Source of the DNA: CAJBLF01 sp964504915
GTDB lineage: Bacteria; Patescibacteriota; Gracilibacteria; Absconditabacterales; Absconditicoccaceae
Assembly: GCA_964504915.1 (NCBI GenBank)
Contig: CAZDFH010000008.1
Location: 1 to 64,000 of the forward strand
Reading direction: 5' to 3'
Length of the DNA stretch: 64,000 bases
This document shows positions 8,169 through 20,039 of the stretch, in pieces. Position 1 is the first letter of the stretch. Each line of letters opens with the position of its first letter. Below the pieces are notes generated by a model. The model had not been told where the DNA came from and did no database searches. It saw only the letters and a program-made list of their open reading frames with translations. The position numbers were made by a program, and so were the translations under genes.

Positions 8169-11100
8169 ATGGCAAAAGATACAAGAAAAAGTAAAAATCC
8201 AGAAAAGCCGGAAAACCAAGCTCCAGATCAGGTAGAAAAAAAGTCTAAGGCTTTGCCGGATCATGTGATGGATACCTTGAAGCAATCTTTGACAGAGTTT
8301 GATAAAATGTCAGAAGAGAAAAGGGTTGAGCTATTTGGAGATCAGAAATTTCTAGATCAATTTTGGATGTATTTCAAAGATAAAAATAAGGACATTCTCG
8401 GTCAAGTCAAAAAAGAGGATATGCCTGAATTGCTTACGATTCTCGAGCATAAAGGATTCTCCATAGCCAATCTCACTAAAAATGCAGATAAACTTCATAC
8501 GGAGTTTTCACCTGACAAGCCAGAACGTGAAGTCATGGAACAGACGTTGGAGAAGTTTGATGATTTCTGTAAAGACTCTCTCAATAATATGCCTACTGGC
8601 GTCTTCAAAGATTTCGCTAGGGCAGTCTGATTTAATCCTGATACCTACGATATTGATCCCAAGGGGAAATTGAAAACAATAGAAGATATCAATTTACTCT
8701 GGAATAAATATGTCGAAAAGGAAAATATCACGCTCAAAGATACACAGAAAAAAAATATAGAAGATGTCTTATGTCCTGATTATGATCCTGTGGAGAGGAT
8801 TATGGTCCAAGTGGCTATCGAGAAAATATGAAAAGAATTGGAAGGTGAGCTTAAAAAATCTTTTGATAAAGTATTCGCTGGTAAGATTACGGCGTTTAGC
8901 CCTATTGCTAATTTACTCGATTTCAAGAATGAGTGGCTTAACTTTTTGCAAGTACATGCTCATCAAATTGATCAATCATTGGCCAAAAAATTGGATCGCA
9001 TCATTGTCACTAATGGAGATATCAAAAGGACATTGATTGCGTCATGAAGAAAATTTGATGCTAGTGTATGATATGGAGAATGGGAAAGATATTTTAGAAT
9101 TGTTTACAATAAATTGGCTACTCGCCAGCTTTTTGATGAAATAAAAGAAACGAGAGAAGCCATAGAATCACGTATCGATGTGGTCGTATCTGCGGTTAAA
9201 TGATTCCCTCCTTATGTCAATGAAATATTTAAAACATATCCCTATGATGATAAAAAGGTCGTAGAATATACTCCTAATCTACCGTCTCAGATGAAATTGG
9301 CTGAGCAACAAGTAATGGATGTAGACGCCAAGATAACTGCTGCCAAGGCCGATACAGAAAAAAAATTGCTTCTTGTGAAGTCTGATGCAGAAAAGAAATT
9401 TCTTCTTGCTCAGGCTGATAAAGAAATGAGATTTCTTATCGCAGAAAAGAGAAGATTGAGGGGTGATATGGAACGTATTAGATGGAATGCCTATCTCACT
9501 TATCTCAAAACCAAAAATACACTTCTTGCTGATGTAATGAAAACTGTCATCGAGAATCATTTTAATTTTTCTGTACTTACTGTACAGCAACAGCAAGTCA
9601 TAGTCAATGCACTTGTAGAGACAAAATTAAAAGATTTAATCAAGAATAAGGCTCCTGAACTCTTGTGAGTAGATGAAGATGAAATGGATATGTTCGTTCA
9701 TAATCTTTTTGATTTGCAAAAGAAGGATTTGACTATCTCTACTAAAGATGGGCCTGTACATATTAAATTTTGAGAGAAAGGATTCCTTTCCCATAAAGTT
9801 GACGGCTTTCTTGCACTTGATGAACTTACGACGTTGCAAAATCTTCCATTGAGTTTTACTATCATTCCTACGCCTACGAGTGAGGACTTCTTTGAAGATA
9901 GTGTTATTTTTCAAAGTCTATTTCCTACGTTTAAAGCCAAGAATGGTAGATGTAAACTGAATGACGGATACAAAGTCAAACTTACTAAGGACGGACAAAC
10001 GGTACAATGATATCTTTCTCAATATCCGCCGGATGGTGACCAACAAACAGCTAGTACAAATCCACAGTTAGGGAAAGAAAATCGATATATGTATTCTCAG
10101 CCCATTAGTTCTCCATCACAGGAGAGGTCGTTAGTGACTTGGGATGATACCCCAAATGGCGAATGAGTAGTCATTACGTCTTTAGATGAGTCTGAGTGTG
10201 ATATAGAAATTATTAACAAATCTTTCGCATTGACAGGGGAATCTATTGGTGCTTTACTGTTTGGCTATGTACTTGGTCAACACTCATTTCTCGATGACCT
10301 CACGCTGGAAGAAAAGGAAGCCCTCGGATGAAGAATGGATAAAATCCATACGTATATGGACACAGAAGACAAAGATCTTTCGAAGGTGAGAGAGCTCGAA
10401 TATACTGATCCTGATGTTCCACAAGAGAATAAAGTAGAAAGAAAAGAATCTTCTGAGAAAGAAGCCTTCTTCAAAGCTTGGGATGATATCAAAGGATACA
10501 GATTTGATGGTCAGCAGTATAAAAAGACCCACTGAGTCCAACCAGGGACTAAAATCGTTATTAAGGCAGGCGAAACGTTGTTGCCTCCCACTCAGACTTC
10601 TTGATCAGAATACTGGAAGCTTGAAATCATCAAAGTGAATGAATCTAAGTGAACACTTACCTTCAAAATTTTTGGTGGAGAGACTGGTATCGGCAAATAT
10701 GAACAAGCCCAAAAAGAAGTCCCAATGAATGGTGATACTATCCAAAATATCAAAGATTGTTTTGGTGATGATTTGTATAAAGTCCCAGATTATCGTAAAG
10801 ATAACCCAGAGGAGCAGCTTACTTTGCTTAAAGAGACTGGTGTTATTGATTCTTGATTGTATTCTATTGGTATGGATAAGGTGAAATGGAATGGTGATGC
10901 ATATACCTTCGTGGGGGATGAATTTGCTGGTAAGGAGGTTGAATATTTCTGATATGATGCTAAAGAATATGTCCATGAAGACTGAGTGAATCCTCAGTCA
11001 GGTAAATCAGAAGTGTATACTCATGCTAAAATAGTCCCCATCTATTTCAAATACAAACATAATTCAGATGGCACATTTACGGTATCATCGGATGATGTGA

Positions 11101-13571
11101 AGATGGAATGATGAGGCTCATATAAACATGATATGGATCCTCATATGTTTATGCTGTTTGTCACGAGCAAGAAGTTAGAGCCCAAGACAAATAAGCAAAT
11201 GCAAGAATCTAAGGAATTGAAATCTGTGGATGAGGATAAAGAATTTCATAGAAGAAAACCATCCTACAGTATCAACAATATTTTTGCTTTTGCGAAAAAC
11301 ACCTTCACTAAGATTACTGATTCTGTCAAAAAATATGATGAAGAAAGAACAGAAGAACTGACAGATATCGTACTTAAGGATTGAAAACTCTTGTCTGACT
11401 TCGGTAAATTGCGAGCTCCTCTTTCCCATAGAATTGGGGAATGATTTGAGAATATGTGAATGGACTACTATACAGATAGGGATGATAGAGTATGGAAAAA
11501 AATAGAAAAATGGCAAAAGGTATTTGAGAAAGATGCCCATTTCCCAACGTTCTATCGAGATATTTTGGATAAAATGGTTTCCAAATGAGAAAGGCCAAAA
11601 GATATCTATAAAATCCCTGCTATGTTATTGGCTCTCGTCAATAAGGAAAAAAATCCATATGCGAGATGAGCATCTAAATTTTTAGGTAAGGGAATGCGGG
11701 TCAATTTGATGCTTGGTAAACAGCATCAAGAAAAATATTTATCCATTCTCAATAAAAAACTTGCTGAATGGAAACAACAGGCAGAATTGTATGGTATCGA
11801 TTGGACGATCTATATGAATGATCAGATTACGCGTCTGGAAATGAAGTATCTGATAGATACTATCGATATGAGAGAGCACGGTTTTCGTCCAGATGAACGT
11901 TATCTTTGTAGAAAATGGTCTAGAAAGTTTACTTTTACTTTGGAAGATGCTCTGAAGAAAAACTTTAGTCATTCTACGGTGGAGGAAAAATATAAATGAT
12001 TACCTAAAACGATGGATTTTGATTTTGCTACATTCGAATACAATAGGCATGTCTGAGGAAACAAATATGGTAAAGCGATCCCATTTCTCAAGATGATGGC
12101 TGAGCAAGCTCAGAATGAGCAACAGTGGGAGATCTTTGATATGCATGTATCTGCTGGTCTTCTTTCTGGGCTTTATCTGTATCATACAGACGCTATGACG
12201 AAGTGATGGCTCAAAGATGTCTGTAGGACTAGATGATTCGTCCCTGGTATCTGGATGAAAGATATCCATCAGCAGTCCAAAATGCTGAGAATGTTAAATA
12301 TCTTTAGCGGATGAGAATTTCAAAAGACTACTGGGTATGACGTTGAGAATTTCCAAATTTGAAAATTTACGGTCTTGCCTGATCCAAATGACTGACTCCC
12401 GGGAGTTTCTGGGCTTGGGAAATTTTCAGAAAAGACATTCCAAAAATGGCGATATACTAATAATAATGGTCGTAGATTTTGTAGATTTTTGGAGTTTGTG
12501 TCATCGGGTGTAAATACTGATAAAAAAACACTTATTACCTTGTCACAAGATCCTTCTATCCCACAGAGTGATAGAGCCCTTCTCCAAGAGTACATCAATA
12601 ATACACAGGAAACGAGTCAAGATATAGATAAAGAAGTGAGGCGTAATCCTATGGCTCATGCAGGATCTCCATTTACCAAATGTGAGACCATGGTCGGAGA
12701 ACTTATGAAATATGACGAAGGTGAATTTGCCGGAGAAGATTCGCATATTAAGGCTGGTCCACAAGAATTTTGGAAACAAGTGGCACACAATTTACCTAAG
12801 GGGAGAGTAAGTAACTTAGCTGATCTGGAATTCTATGTTAGCAAATTTCTTAATCGATTTGAACATTACTGATTTACATGAACAGCTAGGACAGTATTCC
12901 TAAGAAGACTGCGTACTGTGAAAAATATGATGGCATCTACTAATCCTCAAACTAGGAGACAATGAGAAGATACCTTGTGGTATTCGATTTGTTGAGTTAT
13001 TATCAAAAACTTTTCCGGTGGTCATGGGACACCTCCAGATGAGTTTAAAGTTGCCTTGGATGCATTCAAAAATCTCTTTAGGGATAATATAGATACCATC
13101 TTGTCTCCCTCTTTCCTTGCTACTACCATGGGAGATTCTTATGTCAAAGATGCATTAGCTAATAAACCTTATGAAATAGAAGATTGGTGAGAATATATTA
13201 AGGTGGTCCAGGATAGAACGTCAGTCATAGGTAATGAGGCTAATAAGGCTACTACATCTAGGTTTAAGAGTGATGAGCGTGTGATCTATGATGAGCTCTA
13301 TGGTGTGGCCGAAGCTATCAAAACAGGGCATAACGAAGCGAATAGATTTAGAAAATATTATGAATATTCAGAAAATAAAGAAAAAGTCACTGCTACTCCA
13401 GCAACTCAATCTCAGTCACAGCGTGGGTCTAGATCCAAAAGTGCAATCAAGATAAATAATGCATCAGCCCTTAAATCAATGATGGGTGGTAAATCCAAGA
13501 AAGAGGTCACTAAACCTAGTGACGATGCGACGCTTATGGTGCTGGATGATGAATATGGTATGACGGCTTAG
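8169..13571 (+). CDS. Giant 1800-residue protein of unknown function
   Basis: One frame runs from ATG 8169 to TAG 13569 when TGA is Gly. There is no signal peptide or membrane helix, so it is probably cytoplasmic. Residues 1-30 are Lys/Pro-rich and charged. Residues about 375-440 form a Lys/Glu-rich coiled coil (KITAAKADTEKKLLLVKSDA). Mid-protein segments look globular (EIINKSFALTGESIGALLFG, KIVIKAGETLLPPTQTS). Residues about 1730-1800 are Ser/Gln/Lys-rich and probably disordered. I recognise no catalytic motif. It has its own transcription unit: tandem terminators upstream and a convergent tmk gene 6 bp downstream. A structural, cytoskeletal or host-interaction role is only a guess. Confidence 0.88.
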
Positions 13572-13577
13572 TCGTGC

Positions 13578-14213
13578 TTATATACTTAATTTCTCTATAA
13601 TTTGTTGTACTGTTTCTGCTATTGTTCCGCTATTGTCTACAATCTCACTTTGGAGACCCATTTTGGCTAATGCTGGAATCATTTCTTTCTCGTATAGTGC
13701 TGACCATTTATCAAATTCTTCTGTGACAAATTTATCTGCAGCTTTGTCTTGTCGTACGGTATCTCCTTGTTTTAGTGTCTCATTTCTTGCCTGTAATCTC
13801 TCTAGTGCTACTGCTTTGTCTATGTTTACATAGAATACTTTCCCCATCTCTTGTAAATTTTTGATACCATATTTATACACTTCCATCCTGATGTCTCGTG
13901 GCATATCTCTCTGAAAAACCAGTCAGCTCGTGACGGAGTCTCTTTCCAGGACGTATATTCTGTCATCATTTCTAGATTTGATGTGAAAGCTATTTGATTC
14001 TGCGGCATAGAGGAGTCAGAGTACTTCTCGTTTTCTGACCAATTCGTTATCAGCCAACGTTTTTCTGATTACTTTACCAAGTTCATCTTCCTCATTTGGG
14101 AAATGAAGGTATTGTGCATCAATTCATTTGTTTTGTAGTTCTGATGCTAATGTTTTGGCTACGGTTGACTTCCCTGATCCGTGGATCCCCTCAATGACGA
14201 TATATTTGATCAT
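13578..14213 (-). CDS. tmk: Thymidylate kinase
   Basis: 211 residues, ATG at 14211-14213. P-loop EGIHGSGKST at residues 8-17, then HFPNEEDELGKVIRK, YAAESNSFHIK and YVLERDSVTSGLVFQ, equivalent to the DRYxxSSxAYQ motif of dTMP kinases, and a VFYVNIDKAVALERLQAR segment before the LID. It phosphorylates dTMP to dTDP for DNA synthesis, a core salvage step. It is convergent with the giant gene, with stops only 6 bp apart, and divergent from the VanY gene, so 14214-14331 should hold both promoters. Confidence 0.92.
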
Positions 14214-14331
14214 ATCTTATAAAAAAGTACTAAAATCTCTGTGTATAGTAGTAAATTTCTTTTAAAAAACAATTTGAAAATTCTTGGGAGATTGCTATAA
14301 GCTGAGTGGATAATTTTATACTAACAAAAAT

Positions 14332-15117
14332 ATGAGAGAAAAGAGTTCACATATGCATACATATATTGCTCTTGGATTGGGCTTGGCTATTGTCTTGATG
14401 ACTGGCTTGGTTTTTTTTGATGGGTATACGAGTGTACATGCAGCTAGTGATAGCGAGGCTAGTGCTGTAGAGGTTATGAGCGAGATTATTGATTCTAGCA
14501 CATCTCCGGATATGTTTGGTTTCCTCTCTAATCGTACGCAATGGGATTTTGATACAGATGATTCCTACCAGAGGTTTCTGACTAATGATCGCCCATTTCA
14601 TGATCTAAATTATGTTCCTGCTGATTTAGCCTCTATTGAATCTAATTTCACGGCTAATGATGCTAGACATTTCAAGCTTAGAAAAGTGGCTGGTGATATA
14701 TTTGCTGATATGGCTTGGCATTTCCGAGATGATTTCAAAGGAGACAAATTATATATCTTGAGCGCATATAGAAGTAAATCCTATCAAGATGGGTTGATCA
14801 AGAAATGATGTGCAGTCAATGCTTGTGCCAAGTGATGATCTAGTGAACATCAAGCATGACTTGCTTTGGATCTGAGAGTCATGACCAAATGAGGTAAATT
14901 GATCTCTTTGGATTACCCAAACAAATATACTGACTGGCTTCACGCACATGCTCAAGAATGGGGGTTTCACAATACGTACCAAAAGGGTGTCGCTATCGAC
15001 GGTAAAATCGTAGAATGATGGCATCGAAGATATATGGGCGTGGAATTGGCTACTTTACTCTGGGAAAAATGACAAACTATCGCGGAATATTATAAATGAA
15101 TGGCGGATAACTGATAA
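14332..15117 (+). CDS. VanY-type D-alanyl-D-alanine carboxypeptidase, membrane-anchored
   Basis: 261 residues. An N-terminal membrane helix (HTYIALGLGLAIVLMTGLVFF) ends in VHAAS, either a signal peptide or an anchor. The peptidase M15B domain shows SAYRSKSYQ, SEHQAGLALDLRV (zinc His and Asp) and GWHRRYMG (third zinc ligand). VanY enzymes trim D-Ala from peptidoglycan stems outside the membrane. TGA glycines are frequent in the catalytic half. The C-terminus, MADNG-stop, is made by a GATAACGG microrepeat block that supplies the TAA stop. Confidence 0.9.
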
Positions 15118-15166
15118 CGGATAACAGATAACAGATAACAGATAATAGATAATAGATAATAGATAA
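15103..15166. repeat. Microrepeat block B overlapping the VanY stop codon
   Basis: GATAACTGATAACGGATAAC followed by GATAACA and GATAATA copies. The first copies encode the last residues and TAA stop of the VanY gene, so the block either inserted at the gene's end or replaced its native 3' end. Confidence 0.85.
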
Positions 15167-15177
15167 TGGTAAAATAT

Positions 15178-15249
15178 ATCCACACCATGGTTTATGTAAA
15201 GACGCATTGCATGCGTCTCCGTAGCTAAGAAAATATTGATGGTGTGGGA
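15178..15249. repeat. Dispersed palindromic element K, copy 1
   Basis: Outer inverted repeat CCACACCAT/ATGGTGTGG with an inner hairpin AGACGCATTGCATGCGTCT next to CCGTAGCTAAG. A second copy in inverse orientation lies at 31921-31992 (about three quarters identical by eye). Confidence 0.8.
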
Positions 15250-15295
15250 AAAGGGAACTTAGTTTTGTATTTATATTGTTTATATGTAAAGAAAG

Positions 15296-15889
15296 ATGAA
15301 AAAAGAAGACAAAGACATACAAGACGACGAGCTTCAGACCAAACTCGATGAGGCGAGACATAGACAGTCATCCAAACATGATGATGCTCAGATTTTGAAG
15401 TTGGAACAGAGAATAGCTCAATTGGAGCAGGAAAAGAAAGAGGTAGAAGAGATTGCTAAAAGATCACAATTTGATTATATTAATCTCAAGACGGATTTTG
15501 ATAGATATCAGAGGCAGATGCAAGAAGCTCAGAAATCTGCTCATGCAGATTCCCTGATCGCTACCGTCAAGAAATTTCTTCCTTTCTTGGAAGATCTCAG
15601 AAAATCATTGGACAATATCACTGAGGATCACAAAGCAGATCCTTTGACGAAGTGAGTCCATATGATTTACGAAAAGTTTCTCAAGACATTAGAACATATG
15701 CATATCCACGCTATCCCTGCGCTTGGTCTAGAGCCAGATTCCTTCCTTCATGAGCCGGTCAGTGTCCAGCCAGTGGAGGAGTCCAAGATGAAAGGGAAGA
15801 TTATCCAGGAATTTGAGAGAGGATTTGTCTATGAGTATGATGGTGAGAAAAAAGTGATTATCCCTTCCAAAGTAATTGTAGGGAATTAA
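15296..15889 (+). CDS. grpE: GrpE nucleotide exchange factor
   Basis: 197 residues. A charged N-terminus leads into a long coiled coil (residues about 30-75: QRIAQLEQEKKEVEEIAKR, QFDYINLKTDFDRYQRQM). Then FLPFLEDLRKSLDNI, the IYEKFLKTLEHMHIHAI helix, and the beta-domain signature SVQPVEESKMKGKIIQEFERGFVYEYDGEKKVIIPSKVIVGN. GrpE releases ADP from DnaK; dnaK and dnaJ are not in the window. TGA (at about 15654) is read as Gly in LTKGVHM. The start codon follows a 46-bp AT-rich gap after element K. Confidence 0.96.
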
Positions 15890-15976
15890 AACTTAATGTA
15901 TAGTTTAGAGTGTATAGTTTAGAGTGAAGGATGTTTTATGTAAAGACATCAAAACTATTAACTATAAACTAATCTG
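15890..15976. repeat. Microrepeat block A between grpE and tRNA-Leu
   Basis: TATAGTTTAGAGTG repeated twice, then a spacer, then the complementary AACTATTAACTATAAACTA arm. Same layout as 5889-5982. Confidence 0.8.
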
Positions 15977-15977
15977 T

Positions 15978-16058
15978 GCTGGGGTGATGGAATGGTATAC
16001 ATGTACGATTGAGGTTCGTATGCCGTAAGGCTTGGGGGTTCGAGTCCCCTCTCCAGCA
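15978..16058 (+). tRNA. tRNA-Leu (GAG)
   Basis: Type II tRNA: acceptor GCTGGGG/CTCCAGC, anticodon stem TACGA/TCGTA with loop TTGAGGT (anticodon GAG at 16011-16013), long variable arm GCCGTAAGGC, T-arm GGGGG-TTCGAGT-CCCCT, discriminator A at 16058. CCA is not encoded, unlike tRNA-His. Confidence 0.96.
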
Positions 16059-16088
16059 ATTACAGAAATTAATTATTAAGGTTTGTAT

Positions 16089-16104
16089 GTTCGCCTAGGC
16101 GAAC
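16089..16104. repeat. Perfect 16-bp palindrome
   Basis: GTTCGCCTAGGCGAAC, self-complementary over its full length, midway between tRNA-Leu and yqeY. It could be a protein-binding site or part of a terminator; it lacks an adjacent T-run. Confidence 0.6.
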
Positions 16105-16161
16105 TTGGGGACTGATTCTGAAGTATTTTCCCCCAGTATCATTTAATTTATTACAACATAC

Positions 16162-16611
16162 ATGACGCTCTTAGAACAACTGACCAGTGACTATAAAGAA
16201 GCTATGAAAGCAAGAGATGACGTGAAAAAGTCTGTCTTAAATTTTGTATTAGCACAAGCGAAGAACAAGAAAATAGATACCCAGAAAGATCTAGAAGATG
16301 CTGATGTGATGGCACTTCTGAAAAAGGAAATCAAAGCTATTAATGAGACGATATGATTTATGGAAAAAGCAGGGAAGACTGAAGATATCGTCATAGAACA
16401 GCAAAAGAAAGCTATCCTAGAAGCATATCTACCAGCTACGATGGACAAAGAACAGACTACGGAATTGATAAAAAAACTTATGGCTGAACACAACATCGCA
16501 GACCTCAAAACCCAGAGGGGCTTGCTGATGAAGGAACTGATGGCTAACTACAAGTCTGATATAGATGCATCGTTAGTGAATGAAGTAATCAACAGCATAA
16601 TTGCTGGTTAA
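16162..16611 (+). CDS. yqeY: GatB/YqeY domain protein
   Basis: 149 residues, the usual size. LTSDYKEAMKARDDVKKSVLNFVLAQ, LKKEIKAINETI, QQKKAILEAYLPATMDKEQ and TQRGLLMKELMANYKSDIDASLVNEVI are typical of the family, which resembles the tRNA-binding tail of the GatB amidotransferase subunit. The role of free-standing YqeY is not settled; a tRNA-related function is assumed. One TGA (16357-16359) is read as Gly. Confidence 0.93.
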
Positions 16612-16672
16612 AAAGTTAAAAGGTTTTGAAAGTTAAAATGTTGAGGTATCTTTTTATCTCTATCTATGGTAC

Positions 16673-17698
16673 ATGAAAAAATATTTCTTCATCATCGGTC
16701 TACTTGCTACGATATTTTTGTGATTGGGAAATACGACATTTGCCAAGACGGATGCTGAATGTAAACCTGCCTATGATTTATGTAAAGCAAGCGAAGCTAA
16801 TTGTACCTGACAAATCACTCAACAACAGCTTACTCTTCATCCTATGGATTATTATTGCCAATTCCCTTGTGAGCAAGATAAAAAAGATTGTCTTGCTAAC
16901 AATGATGTACTTTGCTCTGATAAGAAGACAAGTTGTACTCCTCCAGAACAATGTAGTTGCTCGAACAGATGATGTACCTGTAAATCTTCATCAGAACTTG
17001 ATTCAGAGGCTAAGCTAGCTAGGCAACAAGCATGCGAAGATGCAATGCCTGCTGGTACTTCTCTCACTACATTTCAGCAAACTTTGTGTGACTGCGGGGT
17101 GTCTCCAGAAGCTATACCTTCGTTAGAATATCTTAATACATATTCCAATGCTATCAACAAAAAAAGTGATTGAAATGGTTGTTGTGTCACTGAAGATGGT
17201 AGTACTGCTTTTAAAGGGGTCCTCTCTATGTGTACCAATGCTGATCAAAATGCATGAGAAGCTTGTTCACCAGCAAAAGCAAATGCCCATGTGAATGCTG
17301 TCTGATATTGTACTTGTAATGATTGATATACAGATGTTGATGGTACATGTAGAAAATGTACTGACCCATGAGTATGTTGTGGAGTCAAACTCAATACCAA
17401 TATCCCATTCATCGGTAACTGTATAGAGACTAAATCGCAAGATTCTACCTCTATAGTTGACGAGACCACAGCGTTTCCTATTCTTGTCTCTGCGATTGTA
17501 AAGATATTGATGAGTCTAATTCTTGTCGTATGCTTTATCCTCATCGTTGTCGGTGGAGTGAGAATAGCAGTCTCAGGTGCCGATCCAGCTCAAGCTGCAG
17601 GAGGAAAAAAGATGATCTTTAGTGTGGTTATTGCTTTAGCGGTGCTTGGAGCTATTGGAGTGATTCTGCATTTAATTAATCCGAATTTCTTTGGATAA
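16673..17698 (+). CDS. Cys-rich exported protein with VirB2/pilin-like C-terminal helices
   Basis: 341 residues. A signal peptide (KKYFFIIGLLATIFLGLGN, then TTFAK) is followed by about 230 residues with roughly 30 cysteines in pairs and clusters (NRGCTCKSSS, GYCTCNDGYTD, GVCCGV), suggesting disulfide-bonded repeats. The C-terminus has two membrane helices, LMSLILVVCFILIVVGGVRI and KMIFSVVIALAVLGAIGVIL, with GADPAQAAGGKK between them. That helix pair is like the TrbC/VirB2-type pilin modules common in CPR genomes. Probably a cell-surface or pilus-associated protein whose folding may need the DsbA-like enzyme at 20.0 kb. Confidence 0.8.
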
Positions 17699-17746
17699 TA
17701 TGAGACGTAAGACATAAGAAAGTTTTTAATTCCTTATTATACAGTT

Positions 17747-18136
17747 ATGATTAATGTAGTGCATAAAGATGGATTTGTGATAGATCACAAGTTATTCTAT
17801 GGATACCAAACGCCCAACAAAAAGTATATCAATCTTGCTCAATCTATGGGTGACGATATGCGTTATGAAAAGCTTGATTATCAGCTTATCGATTATCCTG
17901 GAGAATATGATGTCCAAGATATTAGCATCGAATGTTTTCTCGGAGCTGATCAGAAATTAAATTATATCATCACTTTGCCAGGGAAGAGAGTAGGAATTAT
18001 CCAATCTCCAGATGTTTTGGAATTGGACGAAGTGGGTAATGTAAATTTCCGATTGTATACTGAAGATAAAATTTTGAATAAAATAGATCAGCTTGAGCTA
18101 GAAGGTGAAAGACAGAAATTGGAAATCGTAGAGTAA
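17747..18136 (+). CDS. Degenerate metallo-beta-lactamase-fold-like protein
   Basis: 129 residues with no TGA codon. YQLIDYPGEYDVQDISIECFLG resembles the PGEYE strand of UlaG-like MBL-fold hydrolases, and KLNYIITLPGKRVGIIQSPDVLELDEVGNV follows the same pattern, but the metal-binding HxHxDH motif is absent, so hydrolase activity is unlikely. Short related proteins are widespread in CPR genomes. Function unknown. Confidence 0.6.
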   Translation: MINVVHKDGFVIDHKLFYGYQTPNKKYINLAQSMGDDMRYEKLDYQLIDYPGEYDVQDISIECFLGADQKLNYIITLPGKRVGIIQSPDVLELDEVGNVNFRLYTEDKILNKIDQLELEGERQKLEIVE

Positions 18137-18262
18137 AATTTACGAATGTTCGAATTACCAAATTATTCCAAAACAATTTATGAATTATAAAATTTTAAAA
18201 TTTACAAATTGTTTCGATAATTCGGAATAATTCGAAAAATATTTGAACATTAACTATTCAAT
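18137..18262. repeat. AT-rich intergenic element E, copy 1
   Basis: TTCGAATTACCAAATTATTCC, then TTTAAAATTTACAAATTGTTTCG and ATAATTCGGAATAATTCGAA. The halves are partly inverted repeats. Related sequence lies before the flippase gene (46264-46372) and before metK (57612-57740). Confidence 0.75.
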
Positions 18263-19462
18263 ATGTTAGAGCCGATAGCTTCACTTCTGAGACCTAATAA
18301 TTTAGATGAATTTGTGGGTCAGGTACATTTGGTAGGTGAGAATAAGCCTATTCGTGTTTTTTTGCAGAACAAAAATATTCCTTCAATGATTTTTTGGGGA
18401 CCGCCGGGATGTGGCAAGACGACGATGGCACATATTATCTCGCAAACCCTTCAGGCAGATTTTTTCCCTTTGTCGGGTGTGACGAGTAAAAAAGAAGATT
18501 TGACGAAACTGATAGATCAAGCAAAGCTCAATCATCAATATGGGAAACAGACTATCATATTTCTCGATGAAATCCATCGTTGGAATAAGGCACAGCAAGA
18601 TGTCTTGCTTCCTTTTGTCGAAAAATGAACTATTATTCTGATCTGAGCGACGACAGAGAACCCAAGTTTTACCATCAATAATGCGCTGCTGAGTAGATGT
18701 AGGGTGTTTGTATTTGAGAAATTGACTGAGCAGGAAATTCTTTCCTTTATCGTTACCAACAAAGAAAGGATACAGAAGGCTGCCCCTGGTATTACTATCT
18801 CCGACGAAAACATTCTCTTGATTGCGAAGCTTGCTAACTGAGATTTGCGTAACGCATTGAATCTCTTGGAATCAGCAATATTACTGAGAAAAACATGAGA
18901 AATTATTGAGCAAGATATTTTGGACTCGGGGCAAAAGCAAGTGTATTATGATAGAGACGGTGAAGAACATTACAATATTATCTCCGCTGTCCATAAATCG
19001 TTACGCGATTCAGATGGCGATGCCGCATGTTATTGGATCCAAAGAATGCTGATGTGATGAGAGGACCCACTGTATATCGCCAGAAGATTACTTCGCTTTG
19101 CCTCTGAAGACATTGGTCCTGCTGATAATAATGCTCTGCTCTTGGCGAATCAGGTCTATGATGCTTGTGCTAAGATTTGAATGCCAGAATGTAGAGTGTT
19201 TCTGATGCAATTGGCAATCTATTTAGCTAAAGCACCAAAGAATAATGTGGCGTATCGTGTAGATCTTGCTACGATAGCTGACATCGAAAGATATGGCAAT
19301 TTACCTGTACCAAAAAATATTCGTAATGCACCTACGAAATTGATGAAAGACGAATGATATGGCGAATGATATAAATATGTCCACGATGATCCAAGTGCTA
19401 AAGATCAGCAACATATGCCTGATGAACTGAGGGGGAGAAAATATTTAGATGGGAGCACTTAG
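18263..19462 (+). CDS. rarA: Replication-associated recombination protein A (RarA/MgsA) AAA+ ATPase
   Basis: 399 residues. LRPNNLDEFVGQVHL at the N-terminus, Walker A GPPGCGKTT (about residue 49), Walker B IIFLDEIHRWNKAQQD, sensor 1 GATTENPSF, arginine finger LLSRCRV, sensor 2 GDLRNALNLLE, then the family-specific C-terminal domain with MLMGGEDPLYIARRLLRFASEDIG and KAPKNNVAY. RarA acts at stalled replication forks. Many glycines here are TGA, including in GATTEN. The stop codon lies inside a GGGAGCACTTAGAT repeat. Confidence 0.95.
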
Positions 19463-19541
19463 ATGGGAGAACTTAGGCCGGTCTACAATCTACCATCTCC
19501 AATCTCCGATCTGAAAATTTGTAATACAAATTTTCATTTTT
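19447..19541 (+). terminator. Microrepeat block I and terminator after rarA
   Basis: Two GATGGGAG(C/A)ACTTAG copies span the rarA stop; complementary ATCTACCATCTCC and ATCTCC words follow. Then a perfect hairpin GAAAATTTG-TAATA-CAAATTTTC (19513-19535) is followed by ATTTTTG. Confidence 0.75.
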
Positions 19542-19640
19542 GTCAACCCAATCTCGTTTAAGGTTGATGCTTAGGGCTTGTTTTGATTTTTGAAATTACT
19601 ATCCTTGAAGAAACTTTTTATATCTTTTAATATGTAAAAA

Positions 19641-19997
19641 ATGTCAGAAGAAAAAAAATCAACTGTCCATGTGGAAACTAAGAAAATGTCTAAAGACTGC
19701 TGTGGATCTATGGGTAAATGTGGTATGGGTCTTTGCCATCTTATTGTATGACTCCTTTTGTTGGCTAATCTTATTGTCCTTATTGCTTTCTATTGCCAAT
19801 ATACTCATACAGAGGCTATGAAAGTGGGAGGAAGTGCTAATTACAAATTAGTAAAACAAATTTACAAGACTGATGCCTTCAAACAAGGTCAAGCACAACA
19901 AATTGAGCAAGCATTACAACAGTATCAAGGAGCTGCTAAACAAGCACAAACAGCTCAGCCTACAGTAGAAGTTGCTCCTACAACTACAGCTAAGTAA
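19641..19997 (+). CDS. Small membrane protein paired with the DsbA-like protein
   Basis: 118 residues. A Cys/Met-rich cytoplasmic start (KDCCGSMGKCGMGLCH) is followed by one membrane helix (LIVGLLLLANLIVLIAFYC) and a soluble tail rich in Gln/Ala/Thr. The segment YKLVKQIYKTDAFKQGQAQQ parallels MKLVEQLYKTDGYQQQQKTA in the next gene. The two may have arisen by duplication of the anchor-plus-linker and act together outside the membrane. The N-terminal Cys/Met cluster could bind metal; this is inference. Confidence 0.75.
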
Positions 19998-20039
19998 TCT
20001 TTGTTGTGAGCATTTTTATATCTTTAATTGTTATGGGCT

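Noticed and set aside
13826..14008. Minus-strand ORF within tmk
   Set aside because: It is in another frame; the tmk frame carries the P-loop and the ERD motif.
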